A DNA stretch of 64,000 nucleotides, taken from an uncultured Candidatus Saccharibacteria bacterium. GTDB taxonomy: Bacteria; Patescibacteriota; Saccharimonadia; Saccharimonadales; Saccharimonadaceae. Where the stretch lies: positions 5,801 to 69,800 of the forward strand of contig CAPNAV010000001.1 in NCBI GenBank assembly GCA_948663575.1. Reading direction: 5' to 3'. A program made the position numbers and the translations under genes. Under the pieces are notes generated by a model. The model saw only the letters and a program-made list of their open reading frames with translations. It was not told where the DNA came from and did not search any database. This document shows positions 45,250 through 53,291 of the stretch, piece after piece (positions within the stretch are counted from its first letter, which is position 1; every line of letters starts with the position of its first letter).

Positions 45250-46602
45250 ATGAGTTTTCTTGATACTCTTAAAAATACAAAACAAAAGATGATGGCTAAG
45301 CATAAGCCATCGGCGCCTGATGAGGCCAAAAAAAACGATCAAAGCGACCAAGAAGTGCCGCGTCTTCGTAGCGCTAATGATGTTGTTCTTGCTCTTGACA
45401 TAGGAACAGAATATGTTAAGGCTATCATTGCTCGTCAAGGTGAAGATCGCACTCTTGATATCATTGGTATTGGTCGCGCCCATCAAGATGCAAGCAATAT
45501 GTATGCTGGCGCCATTGCCGACATTCCTGGAGTTGCTAGTGTCTGTGAACGCGCCCTCGGTCAAGCCGAAAAAACCGCCGGTGTCACTTGCAAAACTGCC
45601 GTTGTAGGTATCGCAGGGGAACTTATTAAAGGCAATACTAGTACTGTGCGCTATCGTCGTAAAAACGGCAATAAACCTCTCACTGAGCAAGAGATGGCGT
45701 TAATTATTCAACGTGTTCAGGAACGCGCCGGCGAAAAAGCTCGCAAAGAAATCGCTGATGAAACCAATAATCCCGATGTCGAAGTTCGTTTGATTAACTC
45801 TGCTATTGTTAGTATTACGATTGATGGTTATAAAATTTCTAATCCAATCGGGTTTAAGGGTACGGACGTAGTCTTGCAGTTTTATACCGCTTTCGCACCA
45901 CTTGTTCATATTTCTGCCATCGAGAAAGTCTGTGCCGAGCTGAGCCTTGATCTGCTGGCGGTCGCCGTAGAACCATTTGCGGTCTGTCGCGCTTGTCTGG
46001 GTGATGAGCTTGATAGTGGCTTCTCTGGCATTGTTATGGATATTGGTGGTGGCACGACCGATATTGCTGTAGTTGACGACGGTGGCGTCGAGGGGACGAA
46101 GATGTTTGGCATCGGTGGGCGCAGCTTTACTCATCAGATTGCCGAGGCTCTCAATGTTGATTTTGATACCGCCGAGAAATACAAACTCGCTATTAATAAC
46201 CCAACCAAAATCCCTGCCGATATGCGCGATGCAATGATGTTGGCTGTGCAGCGCAACTTGGCTGTATGGCTGTCGGGCGTGCAGATTACATTGGAAGATT
46301 TTAAGCTTACCGAGTTATTGCCCAATAAGATCTTACTTTGTGGTGGCGGAGCTGGTCTCGGTGAATTGCAGGAAGTCTTAGCTACAACCGATTGGTTCAA
46401 GGAGTTGCCATTTGCTAGGCGTCCTGTGATTCATCTAGTTGAATCTGCTGATATTCCCGGCATTAAGAATACTACTAATGTTACGCTCGACCATTCTTAT
46501 ATTACAGCCCTAGGTCTGCTACGCGTTGCTCTAGATACACTAGTTGGCGCACCCAACGAAGGTGGTATTCGCGGCAAATTTGCCAAGCTCCTGCAAAACT
46601 AG
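45250..46602 (+). CDS. ftsA: FtsA-like actin-fold ATPase
   Basis: 450 aa. Actin-like phosphate loops ALDIGTEYVKA (about residue 49-59) and MDIGGGTTDIAVV (about 259-271), plus LLCGGGAGLGEL near the end. FtsA tethers FtsZ to the membrane; PilM and other relatives share the fold. The usual C-terminal amphipathic helix is not evident; an N-terminal amphipathic segment (MSFLDTLKNTKQKMMAK) may serve instead. ftsZ does not follow, which leaves the exact family member open. Confidence 0.75.
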   Translation: MSFLDTLKNTKQKMMAKHKPSAPDEAKKNDQSDQEVPRLRSANDVVLALDIGTEYVKAIIARQGEDRTLDIIGIGRAHQDASNMYAGAIADIPGVASVCERALGQAEKTAGVTCKTAVVGIAGELIKGNTSTVRYRRKNGNKPLTEQEMALIIQRVQERAGEKARKEIADETNNPDVEVRLINSAIVSITIDGYKISNPIGFKGTDVVLQFYTAFAPLVHISAIEKVCAELSLDLLAVAVEPFAVCRACLGDELDSGFSGIVMDIGGGTTDIAVVDDGGVEGTKMFGIGGRSFTHQIAEALNVDFDTAEKYKLAINNPTKIPADMRDAMMLAVQRNLAVWLSGVQITLEDFKLTELLPNKILLCGGGAGLGELQEVLATTDWFKELPFARRPVIHLVESADIPGIKNTTNVTLDHSYITALGLLRVALDTLVGAPNEGGIRGKFAKLLQN

Positions 46603-46622
46603 AATTTTCGTAGCAAGACAAA

Positions 46623-46644
46623 CTCCCGAGGCGTGCCTCGGGAG
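46623..46644 (-). terminator. Hairpin after the FtsA-like gene
   Basis: CTCCCGAGGC/GCCTCGGGAG stem. The T-run is on the minus strand (TTTGTCTT), so it may end minus-strand transcripts as well. The following 240 bases to 46882 hold no clear gene. Confidence 0.5.
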
Positions 46645-46881
46645 CTGTGTGGGAAAGATGGGGTTAGCAAGTCGATAGTACTGCCTAAAATCCAACGCAG
46701 ATTCATGGACTACCTCTAGTAGTGCCTTGGTTGGCGATACCAAACGACATTTGGTATTTTTAATACTTTGACGTCAACCAATACTCTTGGATAATTTCTA
46801 GTACTCTCGTCACGTCAGTGTTAATTAGTAATTTTAGCCGACGTCTAGAGCTCCCAGTCTGCTAATACTAATTACTATGCT

Positions 46882-47274
46882 TCATATCTCCGGCTGTCCA
46901 TTGATCAACTGTAGTGTAATAGAAATATCCATCCTGGCAAGCTGACAAGGATTGATTAGCTCTTGAATATCAATGTTTTCATCACGCTCGCGAGCAATTA
47001 CAGTATTAACTGTTTCCATTAATTCTAGAATCGCCTTTCGCCGATCGCTTTGATTTTCAAATAGATATTTCGTAACAAACGAGTCGTCATTAATTGTATC
47101 TACTAGTCGCTCTATCACTAGGCCCAGAAGATAATGTTTTACGTAGTCTCGCCGCAATTTTAAACGTTCATCGTTGTGGCAGCAGCGCGTATCTTGTAAT
47201 TTCCAGTTCTTATCGCTGCTGAGAGCTGCGCCCATCAAACGCTCTTGTGTGTGGATATCACAAAATGTCATCAA
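46882..47274 (-). CDS. Hypothetical protein with uncertain start
   Basis: 130 aa from the first ATG. The same frame stays open upstream to the TGA of the previous gene (47338) and reads like coding sequence (FSNQTFDKWLSDFDL), but lacks a start codon. A GTG overlapping that TGA has AGGAGG 7 bases upstream but lies in another frame that closes after 10 codons. A frameshift, a nonsense split of one longer gene, or a non-canonical start are all possible. Family unknown. Confidence 0.5.
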   Translation of the reverse strand: MMTFCDIHTQERLMGAALSSDKNWKLQDTRCCHNDERLKLRRDYVKHYLLGLVIERLVDTINDDSFVTKYLFENQSDRRKAILELMETVNTVIARERDENIDIQELINPCQLARMDISITLQLINGQPEI

Positions 47275-47337
47275 ATCGAAATCGCTTAACCACTTGTCGA
47301 AGGTCTGATTAGAGAAACTTTGTATGATACAATTTAG

Positions 47338-48177
47338 TCACTGATAATCCTCCTCTCTGAGGCGCATACAATCTTCGTTATTGAGGGTGGTGATAATGAA
47401 CATAAAAGCAATATTGAGACATCCGTCAGTCGCAAAATGTCCATGCACGCCGTACCGCAGCAGCTCATGCATTATAAAGTCATCACTTCGAAAACTATCA
47501 GATTCCGCAAGAGCCTGAGTGGCGCTGGTATAAAATTGACTAAGCTCATGTTGACCTGCTGATGCAATCAAATAACGTAAATTGATCCTGTCGTTTTGTC
47601 GAATATCATCTGTGATCAGCCAGCGCAGTCGCTCGGTATCATCAAAGTAAATCCGGTCAAACCCGTCAATTTCGAAGTAGCGACGTTTTTTATGATAGCG
47701 TTTTTGCTCCATCTCTGAAAGTTTATCAAACTCTTCCTGTGTCACTTTTCTCCCTAAATTATCAGTTAGTGCGTATAGCGGCCACGGCTGATGAGTTTTC
47801 CCAGGTAACATTCGGCCCAGATGATCTGATATTATTTCTCCATTCTCATTCAACTCCCTCCCCGAGTCATCCAAAAATCTCGTATCAAACAACATTCCTC
47901 TCAGCGCATTTCTGGGCAGACCATAACTATTAATGACCAGTTGCGCATCCTTTTTCATTTGCTGACGCAGCGTATCTTGATAAATTAACAGTTGGCTTAC
48001 TGCCCATGACTCACGCTCTCGCTTAGTGCTTTCGCCGTCAAGCGGACAAGGCATTCCAGCAATTTGCATACCGCCCAATATCCCCTCCAGAAACAGGCGG
48101 CGAGCTTCTACTCCGGCGACCGTTGTGTTCTCGCTTTTTAGTCGCTCCAGTTCAAAAAACATCTTCATCAAATCCAT
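47338..48177 (-). CDS. Hypothetical charged cytoplasmic protein
   Basis: 279 aa, no signal peptide, many Asp/Glu/Arg. No domain recognised. AAAGGAGG lies several bases upstream of the ATG. Promoter of the rigid class at 48316-48344. The next gene (46882) is in the same frame after its TGA. Confidence 0.6.
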   Translation of the reverse strand: MDLMKMFFELERLKSENTTVAGVEARRLFLEGILGGMQIAGMPCPLDGESTKRERESWAVSQLLIYQDTLRQQMKKDAQLVINSYGLPRNALRGMLFDTRFLDDSGRELNENGEIISDHLGRMLPGKTHQPWPLYALTDNLGRKVTQEEFDKLSEMEQKRYHKKRRYFEIDGFDRIYFDDTERLRWLITDDIRQNDRINLRYLIASAGQHELSQFYTSATQALAESDSFRSDDFIMHELLRYGVHGHFATDGCLNIAFMFIITTLNNEDCMRLREEDYQ

Positions 48178-48315
48178 CTTCGCTCCTCCTTTTACGATCG
48201 TAGTTATATCCGTCTTTTACCTAGAAAACAGATATTTTCTACGATCCTATAGAGTTCAACCGACAAAAATAAGCCCCATCTCACAAGGTGCCTAAACCAC
48301 AATGGTTACTTCAAA

Positions 48316-48344
48316 ATTCTAGCATGCTTCACCAAAAAAGTCAA
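48316..48344 (-). promoter_or_regulatory. Promoter of the 48177 gene
   Basis: TTGACT (48339-48344), 17-base spacer ending CATGC, TAGAAT (48316-48321). Confidence 0.65.
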
Positions 48345-48383
48345 AAACAGATCCGCCTCGTTATAAAGCCTTAAACATCTATG

Positions 48384-49067
48384 CTAGACTCTCTCTACTT
48401 CCATAAACTCCCCCTCTTTAAGTTTATCCAGCTCATATTTCCCAAATATAATACGTTTCAACTTTACAACGGTATAACCTAACGCCCCGAAGGTGCGCCG
48501 AATCTGTCGATTACGCCCCTCGCTCATGGTTACGCGCCATTTTATGCGAGTTTCGTCCAGCCTTTCCAGTCCCAGTTTCGAAACTCCGTCGCCAATCTCT
48601 ATACCGAAATCACTGATTTCTTGTTGATGTAATGGTTCTAGTGCATGATCCAGTTCAACGATATAAACCTTGATTTTGGCAAAACTCGGATGCGTCATCT
48701 TGAACGCGAAATCTCCGTCATTCGTCAGCAAAATCAAACCTGAGGAATCCCTATCTAGGCGTCCAACAGTTTTTAAATTTTGATATTTTTCGGGCAAGAG
48801 CTCATAGATTGTTGGAAAATCACCTTGTCGTTTGCGCGAACAAACATAGCCAGCTGGCTTATTTAAGCCCAAGTAGAGATAGCCCACAGAATAGGGGATT
48901 ATACTTCCATTGTAGCACACCTTGTCATTTTTGTCAATACGTGCACCTAGAACCGCTGGTTTTTGATTTACTAAAACCTTCCCAGCTGCAATCGCGTCGT
49001 CCGCTTGGCGTCGCGAAAGTCCGAGCCTCTCCGCCAAGAACTTATTGAGACGAATTTTCTCTTCCAT
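48384..49067 (-). CDS. rluB: Pseudouridine synthase of the RsuA/RluB family
   Basis: 227 aa; isomerises a uridine in rRNA. N-terminal S4 RNA-binding domain (RLNKFLAERLGLSRRQADDAI), catalytic GRLDRDSSGLILLTNDG, and EGRNRQIRRTFGALGY. Whether the target is 16S or 23S rRNA cannot be told. TATAAT (minus 49075-49080) is 7 bases before the ATG: leaderless. Codons near 48909-48937 also read as a promoter of the rigid class. Confidence 0.9.
   Translation of the reverse strand: MEEKIRLNKFLAERLGLSRRQADDAIAAGKVLVNQKPAVLGARIDKNDKVCYNGSIIPYSVGYLYLGLNKPAGYVCSRKRQGDFPTIYELLPEKYQNLKTVGRLDRDSSGLILLTNDGDFAFKMTHPSFAKIKVYIVELDHALEPLHQQEISDFGIEIGDGVSKLGLERLDETRIKWRVTMSEGRNRQIRRTFGALGYTVVKLKRIIFGKYELDKLKEGEFMEVERV
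48909..48937 (-). promoter_or_regulatory. Promoter-class sequence inside the pseudouridine synthase gene
   Basis: TTGACA (48932-48937), 17-base spacer ending TGTGC, TACAAT (48909-48914), sense to the gene. In frame it encodes IDKNDKVCYNG, strikingly like the copy in the aminotransferase gene (27293-27321). Confidence 0.55.
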
Positions 49068-49103
49068 ATCTATAATTATAGCACGTTCAGAGATGTTCTC
49101 GGT

Positions 49104-49784
49104 CTACTGAACCGGCAGAATTTGATTCTGTGCTGGCTGAGGTGCTTGATTTGCTGGCAGAGCCACCTGATTCACTGGCGCTTGCACTTGCACTCCCTGT
49201 ACTCCTGAGGCCGTCAGTGCTGACGGTGCTTGATTCTGTAACGGCGCAGTCTGCACGCCTTGCACTCCTGCGGATGTTAGAGGCGCCTGTGCCTGTTGCA
49301 GCTGCATGCTCGGCACTCCCGGTATTGCCTGTGCTGCTGGCATCGCTTGCATTTGTGGTGCACTTTGGGCTTGCATGCCGGCTGTTGCTGATGTATTAAT
49401 TACGCCATTTTGACCACGATCGCCCAGTACTTCATGTACAACATTCACCACGTCCTCAATTCCTACTTGTGATTTAACTAAATATCGATCTGCTCCCAAG
49501 CTTTCTCCGCGCACGCGCTGATCCTCACTAGATAGAGCCGTCATCATGATTACCTTAATATCTTTAGTCTCTGGTGTTGACCTTAAAATGTCCAGCATAT
49601 CAAAACCAGTAATCTTTGGCATCATTACATCAGAAACAATCAAATCTGGTCGCTCGCGCACCGCCACTGCCAGAGCCTCCTCCCCGTCGTGCGCCGTCAC
49701 GATTGCATAACCCTCGGCCGTCAGCCGAATACTATAGATCTCGCGAAGACTATCGTCGTCTTCGACTAGCATGATTTTACTCAT
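49104..49784 (-). CDS. Response regulator with Gln/Ala/Pro-rich tail
   Basis: 226 aa. Receiver domain residues 1-120: acidic pocket VEDDD, phospho-acceptor Asp52 in VSDVMMP, Thr in MMTALSS, and Lys in YLVKS. No DNA-binding output domain; instead about 100 residues of Q/A/P/V-rich sequence with repeated (S/A)GVQGVQ. The start overlaps the kinase stop (ATGA), so the pair is one unit. Output may be by protein contact. Confidence 0.88.
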   Translation of the reverse strand: MSKIMLVEDDDSLREIYSIRLTAEGYAIVTAHDGEEALAVAVRERPDLIVSDVMMPKITGFDMLDILRSTPETKDIKVIMMTALSSEDQRVRGESLGADRYLVKSQVGIEDVVNVVHEVLGDRGQNGVINTSATAGMQAQSAPQMQAMPAAQAIPGVPSMQLQQAQAPLTSAGVQGVQTAPLQNQAPSALTASGVQGVQVQAPVNQVALPANQAPQPAQNQILPVQ

Positions 49785-51490
49785 GATACCTCCTTGGTTG
49801 AAATATTTGGATTTTGCGCTGGTTGGCTCATGGCTATATTACTAGCCGGCTGTATACTTTGAGTCGCTTGGCTTGATTGAGCCTGAGCTGACGTTGCTAA
49901 GCTGGTCGCATTCTGTGCAACTGGCTGTGGCGCATTTTGAATCGCTGAACTCGTTACAGATTGACTCGCCGTGCCAACTATACTTCCATTCTGCTTTGTC
50001 TGAACATTAGCTGTCGGATTGTTTTGCCCCGCCAGATTAGCCGCGACCGGTATGTTTGGCATCGATTGAATATTTATAATTGGCGCACTCTGAGTTCCCA
50101 GTGTTGGCGCGCTTTGAGTGTTCTGGTGCATCGTAATTGTAGGTGTATTTGGCGCCGTCGACGTTGCTTGCACTGCCGATGACTGTACTGGAGCGCTCTG
50201 TACTGCGGCATTCTGCTGCGTCTGCACCCCGGCTACTGGGCTGCCTCCAGGTAAAGGTGCTCCATTAGGCAAGACATTCTTAGGCGCCGAGAAATTGCGA
50301 ATCATCTGCTCGTTATTTTGCGCAATTCGCATCTTTTCGTATTCTGATTCGGAAAGCCTCGGCAGGGAAACAAAGAAGGTTGAACCGTCCCCAAAAGCAC
50401 TTTCCACCCATACTCGCCCACCTAGCGCCTCAACACGCTGCTTCACGAGGTATAGTCCTAGTCCCGTGCCACCAATCTGTCGTGTCTGAGAGTTATCTAC
50501 GCGATAAAACTTTTGGAAAATATGCCCCGTATCTTCACTAGAAATGCCAATTCCTGTATCTGTAACGTTAATCAGAACCTTATCGCCGTCGCCTCGACAA
50601 TTCACCCAAATTTCTCCTCCTTCCGGCGTGTATTTAATCGCGTTGCCAATCAAATTATCCAGCACTTCGCGCAAGAAATCTAAATCCGTGGCCATATAAA
50701 CTTTCGGATCAATATGCTTTTTATCAAGCACGACCGGATTTACCGTGCCAAAACTAAAACGCAACTTCTTTTCTTGCATTGCATCAAGATGTTCAGAAGT
50801 GATTTTCTGAACAACTTCTACCGCATCCACCGGCACCAAGCGCGGTTTAATTCTATTATCGTCAAGCTTAGTTACATCTAGCAAATCTTTGAAAAGATGT
50901 CCTAAATGCTGACTAGCTGTATGTGCCGCCTCAAGATACTGTTTTGCTCTAACATCAATCGTAGCGGTTTGAGGATTAAGAGCTAAACCCAAGTACCCCT
51001 CAATAGAGGCTACTGGCGTTCGCATCTCATGACTAGCCGTAGAAATGAACTCCGCCTGCTCATTCTCTTCCGCTAGTTCCTTGGTGATATCGCGGAAAGT
51101 GATAATTTTAAAGTCATGTTGCCCGCCAGTCGGAATGCAAGACAAGGCCACGGCAATTTTATGCTCAGTTTGTGCTGACACCAACAAATACTCGCGTGTA
51201 GTCATCGCCTGATTAGTCATCAAAGCCGTATAAACATCACTTTGAGTAATCTCAATCGGCGTACCCTCTGAACTCTCGAGATGCATTACCAATTGATAAT
51301 CCAGCCCCGTAATATTATCAGGTCCATTATAGCCGGCCATGGCTGCGGCAGCGGGATTTGCAAATTGAATCATCCCGCTCTCATCCACCAGCATTACTCC
51401 CTCAGTAATAAAATCCAACGCCCGTTGCGCTAAAGCCGCTGAGTCGGCTGCTACATATTTATCCGATCGCTTCTTTTTAAATAAACTCAT
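49781..51490 (-). CDS. Soluble PAS-containing sensor histidine kinase
   Basis: 569 aa. PAS domain (about residues 25-135), HisKA with H-box STASHEMRTPVASIEGYL, HATPase with DNLIGNAIKYTP (N), VTDTGIGIS (G1), FQKFYRV (F) and GGTGLGLYLVK (G2). The last 170 residues are Gln/Ala/Ser/Pro-rich, like the partner regulator's tail. No membrane helix is seen, so the signal is probably cytoplasmic. ATG at 51490 is 7 bases after TAAAAT (minus 51498-51503): leaderless. Divergent from the 51540 gene. Confidence 0.92.
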   Translation of the reverse strand: MSLFKKKRSDKYVAADSAALAQRALDFITEGVMLVDESGMIQFANPAAAAMAGYNGPDNITGLDYQLVMHLESSEGTPIEITQSDVYTALMTNQAMTTREYLLVSAQTEHKIAVALSCIPTGGQHDFKIITFRDITKELAEENEQAEFISTASHEMRTPVASIEGYLGLALNPQTATIDVRAKQYLEAAHTASQHLGHLFKDLLDVTKLDDNRIKPRLVPVDAVEVVQKITSEHLDAMQEKKLRFSFGTVNPVVLDKKHIDPKVYMATDLDFLREVLDNLIGNAIKYTPEGGEIWVNCRGDGDKVLINVTDTGIGISSEDTGHIFQKFYRVDNSQTRQIGGTGLGLYLVKQRVEALGGRVWVESAFGDGSTFFVSLPRLSESEYEKMRIAQNNEQMIRNFSAPKNVLPNGAPLPGGSPVAGVQTQQNAAVQSAPVQSSAVQATSTAPNTPTITMHQNTQSAPTLGTQSAPIINIQSMPNIPVAANLAGQNNPTANVQTKQNGSIVGTASQSVTSSAIQNAPQPVAQNATSLATSAQAQSSQATQSIQPASNIAMSQPAQNPNISTKEVS

Positions 51491-51539
51491 TAGCAACATT
51501 TTAACACAAGCATGAAAAAATGTGCTATATTTGATGTAT

Positions 51540-53291
51540 ATGAACAAGGAAGTGATTTATTTGGAGCCGGAAGATGATATCACCGACATCTTAACTCGTC
51601 TCCAGCAGGCTGAACAAAAACTTGTGGCGCTTGTGCCGCCTAAAAAAGCCACCATGCTACGTAGTGCTGTTAATATGAAGCTGGTAGCTCGTGTCGCTAA
51701 AGAATGTGAAAAAATCGTCGTTATCGTGACGGTTGACCCCGCTATTGTCAAGATGGCTATGGCGGCAAGGATTCCCGTAGCCAAGACCTTGCAATCTCGT
51801 CCAGTTATTCCTACGGACGCTAATGTCAAGGCCGCAGAAGCCGAAATTCAGGTTGTTGATGAAGAAACCGGTGGAATCACCGACGAACCAGCCCCTAAAG
51901 CCAAGGAAGATGGCAAAATGCCATCTAAGGCTGCTAACGTTGATTCTGATGGGCATGCAGGAAAAAACGCCGAGACACTCGAGCTAACCGAAGAAGGCCT
52001 CGAAAACGGCTCAGAAACAGCCAAAAAGAGCAAAAAAGGTGATAAAAAGTCTAAAAAATCCACTTCCGACATTAAAACCTCGCCTTTTAGCAAATATCGC
52101 AAACTTATTATGTTTTGTACACCAGCAGTCATTGCTCTTGTTCTCGTCTTAGTATGGGCACTCGTTTTTGCTCCAGCCGCTACCATTACAGTCGCTATTA
52201 GTAGCACTTCTAGCAATTTTGCAGAAAATGTCAGTTTTACGACTGATCCAGCAGCAGAAAATATCGCTGAGGGTGTTTTCTACGCTCAAAAGCAAACCTT
52301 AGAACAAAAATATTCCACCGAATTTGAGGCAACTGGCGAGGAGGATCGTGGCGACAAGGCCAAAGGTCACGTCACTTTTACCTATAATTTCGATTCTTCC
52401 GCTTGTAGTACTAGCTGTGAATGGTCTGCTCCAGCTGGATCTACTATTACCGCTTATACGAGCGATGGCACTCTAGTGCGCTATACCGTAGATGCAGCTG
52501 CTTCGATGAGCTGGAACGGTGCAAAATCTAGCGATTGCCCTAGTGGCATGACCGGTAGTGGCGGCCTCTATTACTGTAAAAAGACTGTAGCTAATGTAGC
52601 TGTCACGGCCGCAGACTCAGGGGCAGCCGCCAATATCGCTGCTAATAGTCGCTGGGAGGGTTTTGAAGGGGCAACTATCGCCAACTCCAATGCCATTTCT
52701 GGTGGCACCACTGAAATGGTGAAAGTTGTCAGTCAAGAAGATGCCGATAAGGTGAAAGATGCTCAAATCTCTGAGCATACTACTGAAGGTCGCAAGATGC
52801 TCTTCGAAGACCTCAGCAAGGATGTGATAGCGATCGAATCAAGTTTCGACGCCGAAGCTGGTGAAGTGGTCGCTACGCCAGGCGTTGGCGATGTTGTCGG
52901 GGATAATACTAAGCCCAACATCATGATTACTGCAGTCTTCTCGGTTTACACCGTTGATCGTAGCAAAATTGAACAGTTCGTATCCCAAAAAAACCAAGTC
53001 GCCGCTGGCCAGAAGATTTATACTGTAGACGCGCCATATTTTGAAAGATTTACCACTATTGAAGAAGGCGCCCGTCTCAAGGCCGTCGTCGAGGTTGGCC
53101 CTACTGTCACTGAGGATGAGATCTTTGAAAAAGTCAAAGGCTGCAAAACTGGCGAGGTGCAATCTCGTCTCAAAGATAGCATTACGGGAATCAATTCCGT
53201 CGAAGTCCGTACTCCATACTTCTGGGTCTGGTCTATTCCAGAAGACCGTAGCAAAGTAACTATTAATATCGATGGGGAGGATAATGCATGA
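51540..53291 (+). CDS. Large single-pass membrane protein (unknown)
   Basis: 583 aa. Cytoplasmic N-terminal domain (about 1-90), acidic/Lys-rich linker, one helix (FCTPAVIALVLVLVWALVF, about residues 198-216), then a large outer domain with repeated beta-like segments and two Cys pairs. Resembles the baseplate-J-like domain proteins annotated in Patescibacteria, but I could not confirm this. TATATT (51526-51531) ends 8 bases before the ATG: leaderless. Stop overlaps the RuvX-MltG start (ATGA), so they are co-expressed. Confidence 0.65.
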   Translation: MNKEVIYLEPEDDITDILTRLQQAEQKLVALVPPKKATMLRSAVNMKLVARVAKECEKIVVIVTVDPAIVKMAMAARIPVAKTLQSRPVIPTDANVKAAEAEIQVVDEETGGITDEPAPKAKEDGKMPSKAANVDSDGHAGKNAETLELTEEGLENGSETAKKSKKGDKKSKKSTSDIKTSPFSKYRKLIMFCTPAVIALVLVLVWALVFAPAATITVAISSTSSNFAENVSFTTDPAAENIAEGVFYAQKQTLEQKYSTEFEATGEEDRGDKAKGHVTFTYNFDSSACSTSCEWSAPAGSTITAYTSDGTLVRYTVDAAASMSWNGAKSSDCPSGMTGSGGLYYCKKTVANVAVTAADSGAAANIAANSRWEGFEGATIANSNAISGGTTEMVKVVSQEDADKVKDAQISEHTTEGRKMLFEDLSKDVIAIESSFDAEAGEVVATPGVGDVVGDNTKPNIMITAVFSVYTVDRSKIEQFVSQKNQVAAGQKIYTVDAPYFERFTTIEEGARLKAVVEVGPTVTEDEIFEKVKGCKTGEVQSRLKDSITGINSVEVRTPYFWVWSIPEDRSKVTINIDGEDNA

